Of a stretch of DNA of 6,710 bases, positions 6,413 through 6,710 are shown piece after piece. The notes below the pieces were generated by a model. The model was not told the DNA's origin and did no database searches. It saw nothing but the letters and a program-made list of their open reading frames with translations. Every line of letters starts with the position of its first letter. The first letter of the stretch is position 1. The DNA is from Calditrichia bacterium (lineage in GTDB: Bacteria > Calditrichota > Calditrichia > RBG-13-44-9), in NCBI GenBank assembly GCA_026991005.1, contig JALXCH010000218.1:1-6710 (forward strand), read 5' to 3'. The translations under genes and the position numbers were made by a program.

Positions 6413-6710
6413 TAAAGCTCCCTGCCTTGTTATGAGCCGAAAATTTTGTGAAAAATTACATTTATTGCAAGGTGTTTTTTTCTTTTGTTTCCTGCACGGT
6501 TTCTTTACTTTGCAACGGGTGGCACCTGGCTGAAGAGGTTGTGTAAAAATAAAACTCAAAAGAATATTTAATCACAATTGCGCATATTGTAGCTCATGAT
6601 GTTTATTTAAAACTGGACCAATAAAGAGCATGTTGTTCAATCTTTACTTATTACTGAATTTAGTTTTCCTTTATAGCCATAAGATCCAAACATTAAGATA
6701 ACAGTAAAGG
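6413..6710. other. Intergenic region upstream of glnA
   Basis: This 298-base A+T-rich stretch holds no gene that I can support on either strand. Its part next to glnA is the probable leader and promoter region. It contains two copies of TTGCAA (6465-6470 and 6510-6515, 45 bases apart), a small odd palindrome GGTGGCACC (6518-6526), and a short dyad ACAAT-7-ATTGT (6574-6590, read on the minus strand). I see no riboswitch fold. Confidence 0.6.
6549..6577 (-). promoter_or_regulatory. Candidate glnA promoter
   Basis: On the minus strand TTGTGA (6577-6572) and TTTTAT (6554-6549) are 17 bases apart, each matching the sigma-70 consensus at four of six positions. Transcription would begin near 6542 and leave a leader of about 130 bases. 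A weaker alternative is TTGCAA (6470-6465) with AAAATT 17 bases downstream. No GG-N10-GC sigma-54 signature was recognised. This is a weak call in A+T-rich DNA. Confidence 0.3.

Noticed and set aside
6413..6559. A 49-codon in-frame extension of glnA starting at a TTG at 6559, with Cys/Lys-rich sequence
   Set aside because: The start codon is a TTG with no Shine-Dalgarno, GS proteins of this type begin near the MMETYALTNP segment, and a good AGGGAG lies just before the ATG at 6412. The Cys-rich stretch is best read as untranslated leader.

Overview
The window reads as a piece of bacterial chromosome in which every gene lies on the minus strand. Read in the direction of transcription (right to left) the order is: glutamine synthetase; a three-gene cassette of a lipoprotein, an outer-membrane beta-barrel and an exported tetratricopeptide (TPR) protein; then the first 199 codons of glyA, which runs off the left edge. 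No tRNA, rRNA, CRISPR array, insertion sequence or phage gene was seen.

Organism. The gene types point to a diderm of the Fibrobacterota-Chlorobiota-Bacteroidota (FCB) group or its deep relatives such as Calditrichota, Ignavibacteria or KSB1. The reasons are a type I glutamine synthetase with the insert and missing adenylylation tyrosine that I associate with the Bacteroidota-like subfamily, a PorV/OmpP1-like barrel with a late 'GELWF' ending, and a TPR protein with a Bacteroidota-style C-terminal tail. This is recognition from memory, not a database result, and the phylum is tentative.

Layout. Positions 6710-6413 are A+T-rich intergenic DNA with a possible promoter for glnA. glnA occupies 6412-4874 and is followed by two hairpins (4856-4810 and 4709-4674), the second ending in a U-rich run. 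A plausible sigma-70-like promoter at 4601-4573 then starts the cassette: lipoprotein 4517-3279, barrel 3266-2064 (12-base gap, Shine-Dalgarno inside the gap), TPR protein 2014-728 (49-base gap, GTG start with a near-perfect Shine-Dalgarno). A clear intrinsic terminator at 677-644 closes the cassette. glyA starts at 598.

How the genes fit together. glnA and glyA are housekeeping nitrogen and one-carbon genes that appear to be separate transcription units flanking the cassette. The three cassette genes all carry export signals and are closely spaced, which suggests that they act together in the envelope: a surface or periplasm-facing lipoprotein with two DNRLRE-like beta domains, an outer-membrane barrel, and a periplasmic TPR scaffold. 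I cannot name their function. This cassette is the best candidate in the window for something undescribed.
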